Counted from the stretch's first letter, positions 1 to 8,942 are shown. The stretch is 64,000 bases of DNA from Rhodovulum strictum (GCF_009649175.1 NZ_WJPO01000014.1:1-64000), one strand, 5' to 3'. Made by a program: numbers and translations. Notes: a model not told the origin generated them from the sequence alone.

Positions 1-155
1 GCCGCGGCAAGATCGTGGGTGGGCTTCGCTTCGCCAACGACGTGGCGCAGTATCTCGCGCACCTCCTCTTCCATCGATCGGCCATGCTCGGCCGCACGGA
101 TACGAAGGCGTCGTTTCACGTCGTCGTCAAGGTTCCGGATGGTAATGCTTGCCAT
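1..155 (-). CDS. FitA-like ribbon-helix-helix antitoxin (partial, 3' end outside window)
   Basis: The reading frame starts at an ATG at 155 behind a strong AGGAGG site and runs off the left edge. The visible N-terminus (MASITIRNLDDDVKRRLRIR, then a RAAEHGRSMEEEVREILR-like helix) is the Arc/MetJ ribbon-helix-helix fold of FitA/VapB-type antitoxins: a beta strand followed by two helices that bind operator DNA as a dimer. Such proteins normally neutralise a PIN-domain ribonuclease encoded immediately downstream, which here would lie outside the window. The family is known; the partner toxin is inferred and not seen. Confidence 0.8.
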   Translation of the reverse strand, partial: MASITIRNLDDDVKRRLRIRAAEHGRSMEEEVREILRHVVGEAKPTHDLAA

Positions 156-708
156 GGTATCCTCCTCAGAGGAGTGTAATCATCGCAATCAATGCGAGCA
201 AGGCAAGACGCTGGAATGTGTGGGGCATTGATGATGTGACCGCCCTCCTTTGTGGATCTTCGCAGACCCACCTTGGCACATCGATGCCGTCGGGGGGCGG
301 TCACATCATCAATGCCATCCGGCGGGCGTGAATTCGATGGTGTCTGGCACCGGATCGGTGAAGACGGCGGCAAGGGTCTTTCGGGGCATCATGGTAATGA
401 TTGGGATATGCTAGCGCGAAATGCAAGCATGGTCTGCGCTGTGCTCGGCAATACTCAGCTCTGAACTTGCCTGAAAGACACCGATCTGGGGCGTTGCCCT
501 GTGTTGGTCGTCTGAGCCCGTCCGTCCCCCGGGTGGTCAAGCGGCCGGTTCCGGTGCTAGGATGTCGGCCATGAACGGAAACCGAGCGCAGGGAACCCAT
601 CCCGGCCCGCTTGCGGTCCCCGGACAGGCAGGGCGTCCGACAGCGACCGAGCCGGTCGCATGCCCCGCCGTCCTTGCCGCTCCCATGTCCGAAGGACGGG
701 AGGAAGTC
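156..708. other. Intergenic region with a hairpin repeat, otherwise no gene recognised
   Basis: This stretch separates the antitoxin start from the universal stress protein. It contains the 93-bp inverted-repeat element described separately. The frames on either strand that could be read through here show no recognisable domain and no ribosome binding site, so no gene is called. The promoter of the stress-protein/BCCT pair must lie in its right part, but no clear -35/-10 pair stands out. Confidence 0.5.
224..316. repeat. 93-bp element with perfect 22-bp terminal inverted repeats
   Basis: The arms at 224-245 and 295-316 are exact reverse complements (left arm begins GGCATTGATGATGTGACCGC). The reverse complement of about two thirds of the element recurs at 13329-13391 with only a handful of mismatches. 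A perfect terminal repeat plus a second diverged copy in a different relic-rich gap fits a small non-autonomous mobile element or an IS end. The parent IS is not identified. Confidence 0.65.
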
Positions 709-1122
709 ATGTTCTCCAGATTACTGGTCCCGGTGGATCTGAGCCATCTCGACAGGCTTGAAAAGGTGCTGCATGTCGCGGCCGATCTTGCGCGCCATTA
801 CCACTTGCCGGTGGTTTATGCCGGCGTGTCCGGCACCGTGCCGGACGCGGTCGCACGAAGCCCCAGGGAATTCGCCGACAAGCTGACGGGCTTTGCCAAG
901 GCCCAGGCCGAGACACATGGCATCGAGGCGACCGCGCATGCGCTGTCCAGCCCCGATCCGCAGGCCGAACTGGACAAGCTGCTGCGCAAGGCCGTCGAGA
1001 CGCTGGGCGCCGATCTGGTGGTGATGGCCTCGCATGCGCCAGGCTGGCTTGACTGGCTGCTGCCCTCGCATGGCGGCAGCCTGGCCGAGCATTCCGAAGC
1101 GTCGGTCTTCGTCGTCCGCTGA
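709..1122 (+). CDS. Universal stress protein (UspA family)
   Basis: A 137-residue single-domain Usp. It has the N-terminal strand with the acidic residue typical of the nucleotide pocket (MFSRLLVPVDLSHLDR), a central amphipathic region, and a C-terminal GADLVVMASH strand followed by the SHGGSLAEHSEASVFVV segment that corresponds to the ATP-binding G-rich loop. The ATG at 709 is preceded by GGGAGG; longer upstream starts have no such site. It lies 57 bp before a BCCT carrier, an arrangement resembling other bacterial Usp proteins placed beside compatible-solute transporters, where they modulate uptake. That role is inferred here, not shown. Confidence 0.88.
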   Translation: MFSRLLVPVDLSHLDRLEKVLHVAADLARHYHLPVVYAGVSGTVPDAVARSPREFADKLTGFAKAQAETHGIEATAHALSSPDPQAELDKLLRKAVETLGADLVVMASHAPGWLDWLLPSHGGSLAEHSEASVFVVR

Positions 1123-1179
1123 CGCGCCGGACGCCAGACACAAAGAGCCCGGACAACAAGACCAGAGGGGACAGAGTTC

Positions 1180-2892
1180 ATGAGCGACACCCGAAACGGC
1201 GGATCAGGGGACGATGCCATTCGCCCCGAGACCGAGGCCGACATGGCGCGGACATCCGCCGAGGACATCCCCGATATCGAGCCGATCCCCGAACCCGAGG
1301 GACCGACCGAGGTCATCGAGACCGATTACGAGATCGGACAGGACAACATCGAGAGAAGCTGGACGCTGAGCTTCGACATCCATCAGGTCGTGTTCACCTG
1401 GTCGGCGCTGGCGATCATGGCCTTCATCGTGCTGACGCTGGCCTTGCAGGACGAGGTGGAACCCGTCTTCACGGGCCTGCGCAACTGGCTGACCGGCAAT
1501 CTGGACTGGTTCTTCCTGCTGTCGGGCAACATCTTCGTGCTTGTCTGCCTTGCGCTGATCGTCTCGCCGCTGGGCCGCATCCGGCTGGGCGGGCCAGAGG
1601 CGACGCCGGATTACGGGCTGGTCGGGTGGTTCTCGATGCTGTTCGCCGCCGGGATGGGCATCGGGCTGATGTTCTTCGGCGTGTCCGAGCCGCTGAGCCA
1701 CTATTCCAGCGCCTTCGGCGGGATCAGTATCGGCGAGGACGGCCTGCGCACCGACTGGGCGCCGCTGGGCGGTGCCGAGGGCGACGTGACGGCGGCCACG
1801 CGGCTGGGTATGGCCGCCACGATCTTTCACTGGGGCCTGCACCCATGGGCGATCTATGCCGTGGTCGCGCTGGCGTTGGCCTTGTTCAGCTACAACAAGG
1901 GCCTGCCGCTGACGCTGCGCTCGGCCTTCTATCCGATCTTCGGTGAACGCGTCTGGGGCTGGCCCGGCCATGTCATCGACATCCTTGCCGTCTTTGCCAC
2001 GATCTTCGGGCTGGCGACCTCGCTGGGGATCGGGGCGCAGCAGGCTTCGGCGGGGCTCGACTACCTGTTCGGGATCGGCACCAGCAATGCGGTCCTGATC
2101 TTCCTCATCATCTTCATCACCGCCATCGCCATCGCCTCGATCGTGCGGGGGCTCGACTCGGGGGTGAAGGTGCTGTCGGAAATCAACATGGGCCTTGCCG
2201 CGGCCCTGTTGCTGTTCATCATCCTGGCCGGGCCGACCATGGACATCCTGACCGGGTTCCTGGCCAATCTCGGTGCCTATGGACAGCATCTTCCGGCGCT
2301 GTCGATGCCCTTCGGGCGTGAGGACGCGAATTTCGCGCAGGGCTGGACAGCCTTCTACTGGGCGTGGTGGATCAGTTGGTCGCCCTTCGTCGGCATGTTC
2401 ATCGCCCGTGTCAGCCGCGGCCGCACGGTGCGCGAATTCCTGGTCGCGGTGCTGATCGTGCCCACGCTGCTGTCGGTGCTGTGGATGACCGCTCTGGGAG
2501 GCACGGCGATTTCGCAGGTTGTCAATGACGGCGTGAGCGCCGTTCAGGATGCCGCGCTGGAGCTGAAGCTTTTCGAGATGCTGGCCCGGCTGCCGCTGAC
2601 GGCGATCACTTCCTTCGTGGGGATCGTGCTGGTGCTGGTCTTCTTCATCACCTCGTCGGATTCAGGAAGCCTTGTGATCGACACCATTGCGGCGGGCGGC
2701 AAGATCAACGCGCCCGTCGTGCAGCGGGTGTTCTGGGCCATTGTCGAGGGTCTGGTGGCGATCGCGCTTCTGCTGGGCGGCGGGCTGATCGCACTTCAGG
2801 CCATGGCGGTCTCTACCGGCCTGCCCTTCATGCTGGTGCTGCTGGCGGCCTGCTACGCGATCATCCGCGGCCTGCTGAACGAGCCGCGCTGA
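1180..2892 (+). CDS. BCCT-family betaine/carnitine/choline transporter
   Basis: A 570-residue inner-membrane carrier with an acidic N-terminal tail of about 65 residues, followed by roughly twelve hydrophobic segments. The BCCT signature is clear: a W-rich segment (FYWAWWISWSPFVGMFIAR, about residue 398) in the substrate-binding helix and the conserved GMGIGLMFFGVSEP motif near residue 160. This family imports quaternary ammonium or dimethylsulfonio compounds with Na+ or H+. The glycine-rich GMGIG variant is the form common in Na+-coupled betaine carriers, but the substrate cannot be fixed from sequence. It is probably co-transcribed with the upstream universal stress protein. The long acidic N-tail may be an osmosensing extension. 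Confidence 0.92.
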   Translation: MSDTRNGGSGDDAIRPETEADMARTSAEDIPDIEPIPEPEGPTEVIETDYEIGQDNIERSWTLSFDIHQVVFTWSALAIMAFIVLTLALQDEVEPVFTGLRNWLTGNLDWFFLLSGNIFVLVCLALIVSPLGRIRLGGPEATPDYGLVGWFSMLFAAGMGIGLMFFGVSEPLSHYSSAFGGISIGEDGLRTDWAPLGGAEGDVTAATRLGMAATIFHWGLHPWAIYAVVALALALFSYNKGLPLTLRSAFYPIFGERVWGWPGHVIDILAVFATIFGLATSLGIGAQQASAGLDYLFGIGTSNAVLIFLIIFITAIAIASIVRGLDSGVKVLSEINMGLAAALLLFIILAGPTMDILTGFLANLGAYGQHLPALSMPFGREDANFAQGWTAFYWAWWISWSPFVGMFIARVSRGRTVREFLVAVLIVPTLLSVLWMTALGGTAISQVVNDGVSAVQDAALELKLFEMLARLPLTAITSFVGIVLVLVFFITSSDSGSLVIDTIAAGGKINAPVVQRVFWAIVEGLVAIALLLGGGLIALQAMAVSTGLPFMLVLLAACYAIIRGLLNEPR

Positions 2893-3027
2893 GCCATCGT
2901 CCCGCCGCCGCCCGGTGATCGGCTGCGTAACTAACCGAGATCAGCCTCCGGCAAACCCTGCGCGGTTCATACTGGAATTCGGCGGGTAATCGCGCGGGTT
3001 CCGAAACGGGACGTGACGTTCGCGAAC

Positions 3028-4263
3028 TCAGGCCACCATGGACGTCACCGCTTGCCATGCGTCGAAATTGCGTAACCCATTGATCGGCTCCGTCGTGAGA
3101 AAGTTGGTGATGAAGGGCACCAGCTGTTCGTCTAGTCCACCATGGGAGCGGAGCGGAGCGTCGAGGCCCGAAAGGTCGTGATCTTCCACGCGCGAGCCCA
3201 GTGCCCAGTCGGCGGCGCAGGTCACCACGAGATCGCCGATGCGATCAGGCGGCAGGTCGAAACGCGCACAGGCATCGGTGCGCGGCAGGACCGTGTCGAT
3301 ACCGGGGATGGATGCCAGGGTGGCGCCCGCCGTGTCCACATCGGCCCCCTCGGCAAGATAGACCGTGGCAAAGGACCCGAGCGCGCCGTGGTGAACCACA
3401 TAGGGGTCGGTAATCGGCAGGATCACGCGCGCCTGCCCCGCGCCCAGAGCGGCATCCAGCAAGGGCGAAAGGTAGATAACGTTCGGGCAGCCATCCACGC
3501 GGTGCTTGGGCTTCATGCCATGGTCGGCCGTCAGCACCAGCCGTATACCCTGCGCCAGAAGCCCGGCCAATGCCGCATCGACCCCGGTCATGAATTCGTT
3601 GGCCTCGTCCGAACCTGGCGCGTGCTTGTGCTGGATGTAGTCCGAGGTGGACAGATACAGGATGTCGGGACGAATTTCGGACAGCAGTTTCACCCCCGCT
3701 TGTAAAACGAACAGCGACAGATCGCCGGAATAGACCGCCGGAACCGGACGACCCAGCCAGTTGGCCGCATCATCGATACCGTTGACGGCCATCGTCGACT
3801 GATCGGCCCGTTCGGCGGAAAAGCAGATGGCCTGCCCACCCGAACAGTCCAGACCCGCACCCAGCAAGGCGCGCAGCTTGTCCTTGGCAGTGACCACCGC
3901 GACGCGGGCACCTGCCTGCTGGAACCCGGCAAAGACGGTCGGGGCGCGCAGGTACTCCACGCCGTTCATCATCACGGCCTCGCCCGTCTCTGGGTTCAGG
4001 AAGAAGTTGCCGCAAATGCCATGCACCGAGGGCGGTACGCCGCAGGCGATCGAGAGGTTGTTGGGGTTGGTGAAGCTGGGCATTGCCGATCGCGCAAGAT
4101 GCCGCGCGCCGCCGTTCGCCAGCATGTCGGCCAGCGCTGGCATCGCTCCTGCGGCAAAGGCCTCGTCGATGTAAGCGGGTTCGCAGCCGTCCAGGCAGAT
4201 CACAACGGCAGGGCGGTCGGGCATCCGATAATCTCGGCCGTTGATCCGGAATTCAGTCTGCAT
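3028..4263 (-). CDS. phnA: Phosphonoacetate hydrolase
   Basis: A 411-residue alkaline-phosphatase-superfamily enzyme that splits phosphonoacetate to acetate and phosphate using two zinc ions. Metal and nucleophile positions are all visible: D25 in VVICLDGCEP, the nucleophilic Thr65 in SFTNPNNLS, D and H in STSDYIQHKH, the DH pair of TADHGMKPKH, and a late His in LRSHGGLDEQ. The ATG at 4263 is preferred over an in-frame TTG 27 bp upstream because it has an AGGA site. It overlaps the end of the GntR regulator gene by 11 bp, so phnM, phnF and phnA form one minus-strand operon divergent from phnDCE. Length matches characterised phosphonoacetate hydrolases. Confidence 0.93.
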   Translation of the reverse strand: MQTEFRINGRDYRMPDRPAVVICLDGCEPAYIDEAFAAGAMPALADMLANGGARHLARSAMPSFTNPNNLSIACGVPPSVHGICGNFFLNPETGEAVMMNGVEYLRAPTVFAGFQQAGARVAVVTAKDKLRALLGAGLDCSGGQAICFSAERADQSTMAVNGIDDAANWLGRPVPAVYSGDLSLFVLQAGVKLLSEIRPDILYLSTSDYIQHKHAPGSDEANEFMTGVDAALAGLLAQGIRLVLTADHGMKPKHRVDGCPNVIYLSPLLDAALGAGQARVILPITDPYVVHHGALGSFATVYLAEGADVDTAGATLASIPGIDTVLPRTDACARFDLPPDRIGDLVVTCAADWALGSRVEDHDLSGLDAPLRSHGGLDEQLVPFITNFLTTEPINGLRNFDAWQAVTSMVA

Positions 4264-5050
4264 CGGAATGTCCTGTCTGGGATGGGTCAAGGGGTGTCAG
4301 CACCAGTTCCACCGCCGTCAGCGGCCAGGTGCCAAGGTTGTATTCGATGATCCGGCCATCGGGTGCGGCATTCAGCGCCACCGTGCGCAGCACCGGCATT
4401 CGCGGGCTCAGCCGCAGGGCCGCAGCCTCGGCATCACTGGCGAAGCCGCCCGAGACACGGGTCTGCACCCGCTGGTAGCTAGCGATGCCGTGGGCCTGAA
4501 ACACATCGCGGACCGAGGAACGGGCGGCATAGGCAGCTTCGAACTCTGGCAGGGTGGCAACGGGAAAGGTCTTGCGCGACAGATACACGGGCGCATCGTC
4601 CACGGCCCGCAAGCGGGTCAGCCGGACCACCGCATCGCCGGGGGCAATATGCAGCGCCTCGGCCTCCTCCGCCTCGGCCTGAGCGCGCTCCAGCGTCAGG
4701 GTCGTGGCGCCGATCTTGGCGCCAGGCAGGTTCAGGCCGTCGGCAAAGCGGTTGCCATGGTCCAGCCGATACCGCAGCGGCATCGGGCGGACAAAGATTC
4801 CCACGCCCTTGCGCGCCTGAAGGACGCCTTCCTGCTGCAACCGCGCCAGAGCGCGCCGCATCGTGACCCTGGTGACGCCAAAGATTTCCGCCATGCGGTT
4901 CTCCCCCGGCAGTCGCGCATCGCCCAGCAACCGTCCATCGACGCAAGCGGCATGCAGCCGGTCGGCAATCTGCTTCCAGATCGGGCGCAGGCTGCGCGCG
5001 TCAAAGGCCGGGGCGGCCAGCGTCAGCAGCAGGGGTTCGGTGTCAGTCAC
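4253..5050 (-). CDS. phnF: PhnF-like GntR/HutC transcriptional regulator
   Basis: A 265-residue protein with an N-terminal winged helix (PIWKQIADRLHAACVDGRLL, LPGENRMAEIFGVTRVTMRR, residues about 23-75) and a C-terminal UTRA effector domain ending in an EYNLGTWPLTAVELVL-type strand, the HutC/PhnF layout. GTG start at 5050, overlapping the phnM stop by 8 bp. PhnF proteins repress phosphonate uptake and catabolism genes until phosphonate or phosphate limitation is sensed. Its probable target is the palindrome-rich phnM-phnD intergenic region (see 6186-6234). Assignment to PhnF rests on context as well as sequence. Confidence 0.88.
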   Translation of the reverse strand: MTDTEPLLLTLAAPAFDARSLRPIWKQIADRLHAACVDGRLLGDARLPGENRMAEIFGVTRVTMRRALARLQQEGVLQARKGVGIFVRPMPLRYRLDHGNRFADGLNLPGAKIGATTLTLERAQAEAEEAEALHIAPGDAVVRLTRLRAVDDAPVYLSRKTFPVATLPEFEAAYAARSSVRDVFQAHGIASYQRVQTRVSGGFASDAEAAALRLSPRMPVLRTVALNAAPDGRIIEYNLGTWPLTAVELVLTPLDPSQTGHSDAD

Positions 5051-6161
5051 GGATCAGCATCCTTTTCCCGGCCACCCAGACCGCCTTGACGCTGCGGCTG
5101 CGGGGGCAAAGGGCAACGATATCCGCGCGCAATCCGGCGTCCAACCGCCCCCGGTCGGAAAGCCCGGCAGCAGCGGCGGCATTGGCCGAAACACAGTCCC
5201 AAGCGTTGGCAAAGGACATGCCATGCGTGTCCGCCAGAACGAATGCCGCCTGCAAGGGCGCAGGATACCAGTAGTCCGATGCCAGCACCGTCCCTAGCCC
5301 CTCGGCCATGGCCGGTGCCGCATCCACAGCGTTGTTCTGGCTGCCTCCGCGCAGCACGTTGGGGGCGCCGAACACGACGGCCTCGCCCGCCGCACGGGCC
5401 GCATCGGCCGTGTCGCGGGTCATCGGGAATTCGCTGACTGCCACGCCAAGCGCGCGATGGGCGGCCCGGTCTTCCGGCGACATCTCGTCATGCGCAAGGC
5501 AGGTCAGGCCCGCGGCCCGCGCCGCTGTCACCATCCGGGCAACGGAGGCAGGCACATCGGGCGCACGCTGCGCCACGTGGGCCAGGGCCGCGACGCAACC
5601 CTCGGGCGTCAGGCCCGAACGATCCGCCATGCGGCGGATCTTCCTCGCCTCGGGCGGCAGGCCCACGTTCACGGTCGTATGGTCGTTCAGCGACAGGATC
5701 GCGCCGGGAGAATCCGCGAACCAGGCGATCAGCTCGTCCATCTGGTCAATCGCGAAAACCTCCCAGCGGAAGTTGATGCGGGTATCGCAGGCCAGCTTTG
5801 CCCGAAGCCCTGCCAGTGAGGCAACGAATGCGCGCGCAGTTGCGATGTTGCGCAGACCCGGTTCCCACCCGACAGTGAGCCCATGAAACGCCGTGGTGAT
5901 GCCGTTGGCCAGCATCTGCCGATCTGCCTCGGCCAGCGACAGGTCCAGGGGAAAGGTCACACCCGGACGCGGCATGACGATGCGTTCTATGGCGTCGCCA
6001 TGAATATCGACGATTCCCGGCAGCAGCCACAGGCCCGGCAGGTCCATTCGGACCGCACCTGATGATGCCGTTTCCGAGATCCGCCCGTCCCGGATGGCCA
6101 GATCGCCGCGGCGCAAGGCGCCACCCGTCAGGATTTCGGCCCCTGTCAGCACCCAGTCCAT
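5043..6161 (-). CDS. phnM: PhnM-type amidohydrolase (alpha-D-ribose 1-methylphosphonate 5-triphosphate diphosphatase family)
   Basis: A 372-residue amidohydrolase with the PhnM hallmarks: PGIVDIHGDAIERIVMPRPG near residue 50, a long insertion with NDHTTVN, a CLAHDEMSPEDR metal-binding segment, the NVLRGGSQNN motif and LASDYWYPAPLQAAF. In the C-P lyase pathway PhnM releases pyrophosphate from the ribose triphosphate intermediate. No other C-P lyase genes (phnGHIJKL) are in the window, so either it works with genes elsewhere or has a different substrate. ATG at 6161 with an AAGGAC site. First gene of the phnM-phnF-phnA operon. Confidence 0.9.
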   Translation of the reverse strand: MDWVLTGAEILTGGALRRGDLAIRDGRISETASSGAVRMDLPGLWLLPGIVDIHGDAIERIVMPRPGVTFPLDLSLAEADRQMLANGITTAFHGLTVGWEPGLRNIATARAFVASLAGLRAKLACDTRINFRWEVFAIDQMDELIAWFADSPGAILSLNDHTTVNVGLPPEARKIRRMADRSGLTPEGCVAALAHVAQRAPDVPASVARMVTAARAAGLTCLAHDEMSPEDRAAHRALGVAVSEFPMTRDTADAARAAGEAVVFGAPNVLRGGSQNNAVDAAPAMAEGLGTVLASDYWYPAPLQAAFVLADTHGMSFANAWDCVSANAAAAAGLSDRGRLDAGLRADIVALCPRSRSVKAVWVAGKRMLIRD

Positions 6162-6185
6162 CCGACGCCCGTCCTTTCACAACAG

Positions 6186-6234
6186 TGTCACGAGAATCGT
6201 CTATCCCACGATTGTGACAACGCTGTGTATACAG
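6186..6234. promoter_or_regulatory. Candidate PhnF operators between phnM and phnD
   Basis: Two nested inverted repeats fill the short divergent promoter. TGTCAC (6186) and AATCGT (6195) are mirrored by ACGATT (6208) and GTGACA (6214). A near-perfect 12-bp dyad CTGTGTATACAG lies at 6223-6234, of the TGTATA type bound by HutC-family regulators. Their position between two phosphonate operons and beside phnF makes PhnF the likely ligand. The palindromes are seen; the binding is inferred. Confidence 0.6.
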
Positions 6235-6254
6235 CAGAAGCCCCGGAGAGACAG

Positions 6255-7112
6255 ATGTTCCGCACCCTGATCGGCGCCACCGCCCTTGCCACCGCCCTTG
6301 CCATGCCGGCGATGGCCGAAGCATTGCGCTTCGGCGTGACCGACATCGAAGGCATGGAGGCGATGCAGCAGGAATTCGGCGCCTTCGAAAAGGCGCTGGA
6401 AGCCGCCACCGGCCATGACATCGAGCTTTATGCCATGTCCTCGCGCACCTCGGCCGTCGAGGCGATCAACCAGGGCCAGGTCGACCTGATCCTGACAGGA
6501 CCGGCGGAGTATGTGGTCATCAAGGAACTGGCCGATCCGGTCATCGTCGCGGGCTGGCAGCGCCCGAACTACTATGCGCAAGTTGTCGTGCTGGCCAACG
6601 GCCCGGTGAAATCGGTGCAGGACCTGCGCGGCAAGCGCGTCACCTTCGGGTCCATCGGCTCGACCTCGCAGCACCTTGGCCCGGCGCAGGTGCTGGCCGA
6701 TCTCGGCCTGAAGCTGGATACGGATTACCGGGGCGAGATCATCGGCCGCAACGTGGCCGTCGAAGCGCTGATCCGTGGCGACGTGCAGGCCGTGGGCATG
6801 AGCGAAGGGCACCTGAAGTCTATCCGCGAGGCGTTCCCCGAAACCGGCTTCACCGTGATCGCCCGGGGCCGTGACCTGCCGAACGACATTCTGGTCGCGC
6901 GCAAGGATCTGGCACCCGAACTGATCGAAACGGTTCGCAAGGCCTTTGCCGAACAGGGCGATGCGCTGATGGCGGCCGTGCTGCAAGGCGACGACAACCA
7001 GAAGTACAATGGCGGCTTCTTCCTCACCGAGATCAAGGACAGCGACTACGACTATGTCCGGTCGATGTATGCCACCATCGGGGTCGATACCAAGTCCTTC
7101 GTCGGCGATTGA
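6255..7112 (+). CDS. phnD: Phosphonate ABC transporter, periplasmic binding protein
   Basis: A 285-residue PhnD-family solute-binding protein. It begins with a Sec signal peptide (MFRTLIGATALATALAMPAM-AEA) and shows the family segments TGPAEYVVI, GSTSQHLGPAQVLADLGL and AVGMSEGHLK. The family binds phosphonates or phosphite in the periplasm and delivers them to PhnCE. The ATG at 6255 has a GGAG site; an upstream in-frame GTG lies inside the operator palindrome and is rejected. It is followed by a strong hairpin (7120-7144) before phnC. With a phosphonoacetate hydrolase opposite, phosphonoacetate is a plausible cargo (inference). Confidence 0.92.
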   Translation: MFRTLIGATALATALAMPAMAEALRFGVTDIEGMEAMQQEFGAFEKALEAATGHDIELYAMSSRTSAVEAINQGQVDLILTGPAEYVVIKELADPVIVAGWQRPNYYAQVVVLANGPVKSVQDLRGKRVTFGSIGSTSQHLGPAQVLADLGLKLDTDYRGEIIGRNVAVEALIRGDVQAVGMSEGHLKSIREAFPETGFTVIARGRDLPNDILVARKDLAPELIETVRKAFAEQGDALMAAVLQGDDNQKYNGGFFLTEIKDSDYDYVRSMYATIGVDTKSFVGD

Positions 7113-7119
7113 CCATAGC

Positions 7120-7144
7120 GGCGGGGCCCCGTCCGGGCCCCGCC
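7120..7144 (+). promoter_or_regulatory. Intercistronic hairpin between phnD and phnC
   Basis: A perfect 10-bp G+C stem (GGCGGGGCCC / GGGCCCCGCC) with a 5-nt loop and no T-run follows the phnD stop. Hairpins after the binding-protein gene of ABC operons commonly protect the upstream message from 3' decay, giving more binding protein than membrane components. Partial termination is the alternative. Confidence 0.6.
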
Positions 7145-7163
7145 CCCAACCGGAGGCACCGTC

Positions 7164-7970
7164 ATGCTCGACCTTTCACCTGCCCGGCCGTCCACGGCGC
7201 GCGGTGCCCTTTCGGACCCTATCGTGACGACCGGCGGCCTGCGCAAAAGCTATGACCGCAAGACCGAGATCCTGAAGGGCATCGACCTGACGATCCGGGC
7301 GGGCGAACGGGTCGCGCTGATCGGGTCCAACGGATGCGGCAAATCCACACTTCTGCGCTGCCTCATAGGTCTGCACGAGGTCTCGGCCGGCGAGGTGACC
7401 GCGCTTGGCGAAACATTCACCGGCCTGCCCGCAGGCGCGCAGAAGGCCCGGCTGCGGCGGAAAACCGGCTTCGTGTTCCAGAAGCATTGCCTGGTGCGGC
7501 GGCGGTCGGTGCTGTCCAATGTCATCCACGGCATGATGTCGGAACCCGGCAGCTGGCGAGCCTTCTCCCAGATGACTGCGCCCGAAACCTGGCGCCGCGC
7601 CGCACTGGAGGCGCTGGCCTGGGTCAACCTGGCCGACAAGGCTGCGGCGCGGGCCGATGCACTGTCGGGTGGCCAGCAGCAGCGGGTGGCGATTGCGCGG
7701 GCGCTGGTGCGACAACCCGCCCTGCTGATCGCCGACGAACCGGCGGCCAGCCTTGACCCGGTGTCAGGGCAGGATGTCATGGCACTGTTCACCCGGCTCT
7801 GTGCCGAGCATGGCATCACGCTCCTGTTCACCTCGCACGACATGTCGCATGCGCGCAGCTTTGCCGACCGGATCGTGGCGTTGAAGGCTGGCCGCGTGCT
7901 GTTCGACAAGCCAGCCGACACCACCACCGATGCCGACATCGAGGAGGTGTTCCGTGTCGAAGCCCGCTGA
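7164..7970 (+). CDS. phnC: Phosphonate ABC transporter ATP-binding protein
   Basis: A 268-residue ABC ATPase with Walker A (GSNGCGKST, about residue 55), Q-loop (FVFQKH), signature (LSGGQQQR), Walker B plus catalytic Glu (LLIADEPAASLDP) and H-loop (FTSHDMSHA). The insertion between Q-loop and signature, with NVIHGMM and a W-rich stretch, is typical of PhnC. ATG at 7164 with a GGAGG site. It overlaps phnE by 17 bp, consistent with translational coupling. It powers the PhnDCE importer at the inner membrane. Confidence 0.92.
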   Translation: MLDLSPARPSTARGALSDPIVTTGGLRKSYDRKTEILKGIDLTIRAGERVALIGSNGCGKSTLLRCLIGLHEVSAGEVTALGETFTGLPAGAQKARLRRKTGFVFQKHCLVRRRSVLSNVIHGMMSEPGSWRAFSQMTAPETWRRAALEALAWVNLADKAAARADALSGGQQQRVAIARALVRQPALLIADEPAASLDPVSGQDVMALFTRLCAEHGITLLFTSHDMSHARSFADRIVALKAGRVLFDKPADTTTDADIEEVFRVEAR

Positions 7971-8757
7971 CCCCCTGCCCTCGCGCTGGCCCCGCCTGTC
8001 GCCGCTGGCCTTTGCCCTGACCATGGCGGCGCTGGCGCTGGTAATCGCCTCGGTCGGTCAGGTGGCACCCACGCCCGGACAACTGGTCGACGGCGGGCCA
8101 AGCCTGGTGCGGCTGGTGAATCGGATGTCGCCACCCAACCTGGACCCGGCCTTCTTGACGCGTATCTTCTGGCGCATCGTCGAGACCTTCCAGATCGCCA
8201 TTGCCGGGGCGGCCATCGGCATCGCCCTGTCTCTGCCGATCGCCTGGTTCGCCGCGCGCGGGGTCGGTCCCCTGGGCAACGTCGGTGCGTTCCTCTCCAA
8301 GGCCTTCATCAGCTTCCTGCGCACGGTGCCCGATCTGGTCTGGGCGCTTCTGTTCGTCGCAACTGTGGGCCTGGGCGCGGTGGCAGGCACGATGACCATC
8401 GTGGTCGATACCATCGGATTTTGCGGCCGGTTCTTTGCCGAAGCCATCGAGGATAGCGAGAAGGAACCGCAGGAGGCCATCTCGGCCATCGGCGGCAACC
8501 GGCTGTCGATCCTGTTCGGCGCGATCCTGCCTGAGGTGATGCCATCCTTCGTCAACACGTCGCTCTTTGCGCTGGAAAAGGCGGTGCGGTCGTCTGTGGT
8601 GCTCGGGCTGGTTGGTGCGGGCGGTATCGGGCAGGAACTGAAGGCCGCCTTCGATCTGTTCCAATACCGAAACGCGTCGACAATCATCCTCGTGATCTTC
8701 CTGATTGTGCTGGGCATGGAGTGGGCAACAGACCGTCTGCGCCGCAAGGTGCAGTGA
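7954..8757 (+). CDS. phnE: Phosphonate ABC transporter permease
   Basis: A 267-residue permease with about five or six membrane helices and the EAA-loop region characteristic of PhnE (AIGGNRLSILFGAILPEVMP, about residue 175). A GTG at 7954 directly behind GAGGAGG is the best start; it overlaps the phnC end. It completes the phnDCE operon. Only one permease gene is present, which is normal for phosphonate systems working as homodimers. Confidence 0.9.
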   Translation: MSKPADPLPSRWPRLSPLAFALTMAALALVIASVGQVAPTPGQLVDGGPSLVRLVNRMSPPNLDPAFLTRIFWRIVETFQIAIAGAAIGIALSLPIAWFAARGVGPLGNVGAFLSKAFISFLRTVPDLVWALLFVATVGLGAVAGTMTIVVDTIGFCGRFFAEAIEDSEKEPQEAISAIGGNRLSILFGAILPEVMPSFVNTSLFALEKAVRSSVVLGLVGAGGIGQELKAAFDLFQYRNASTIILVIFLIVLGMEWATDRLRRKVQ

Positions 8758-8874
8758 CGAATGTCACGAAACCAGCCGTCCGCCTTTTCCGTCGAGGCGG
8801 TGCGGGAGCAAGGTCCACGCGCGACGCCTATGGACCTAACATATCGATGGCGCCATCACCCCATTAAGGTACTG

Positions 8875-8893
8875 ATTCTGTTGAATAAATCCG
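8875..8893 (+). mobile_element. Relic of an IS5-family (IS903-type) terminal sequence
   Basis: TTCTGTTGAATAAATCCG closely resembles the conserved terminus of IS903-group elements (GGCTTTGTTGAATAAATC). No transposase belonging to that group follows and no matching inverted end was found nearby, so this is at most a fragment. Confidence 0.35.
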
Positions 8894-8942
8894 CTACGAG
8901 AGGCGAGTTGCCCCGCCTGCGGACGCGGATAGCGCTTTTTGG

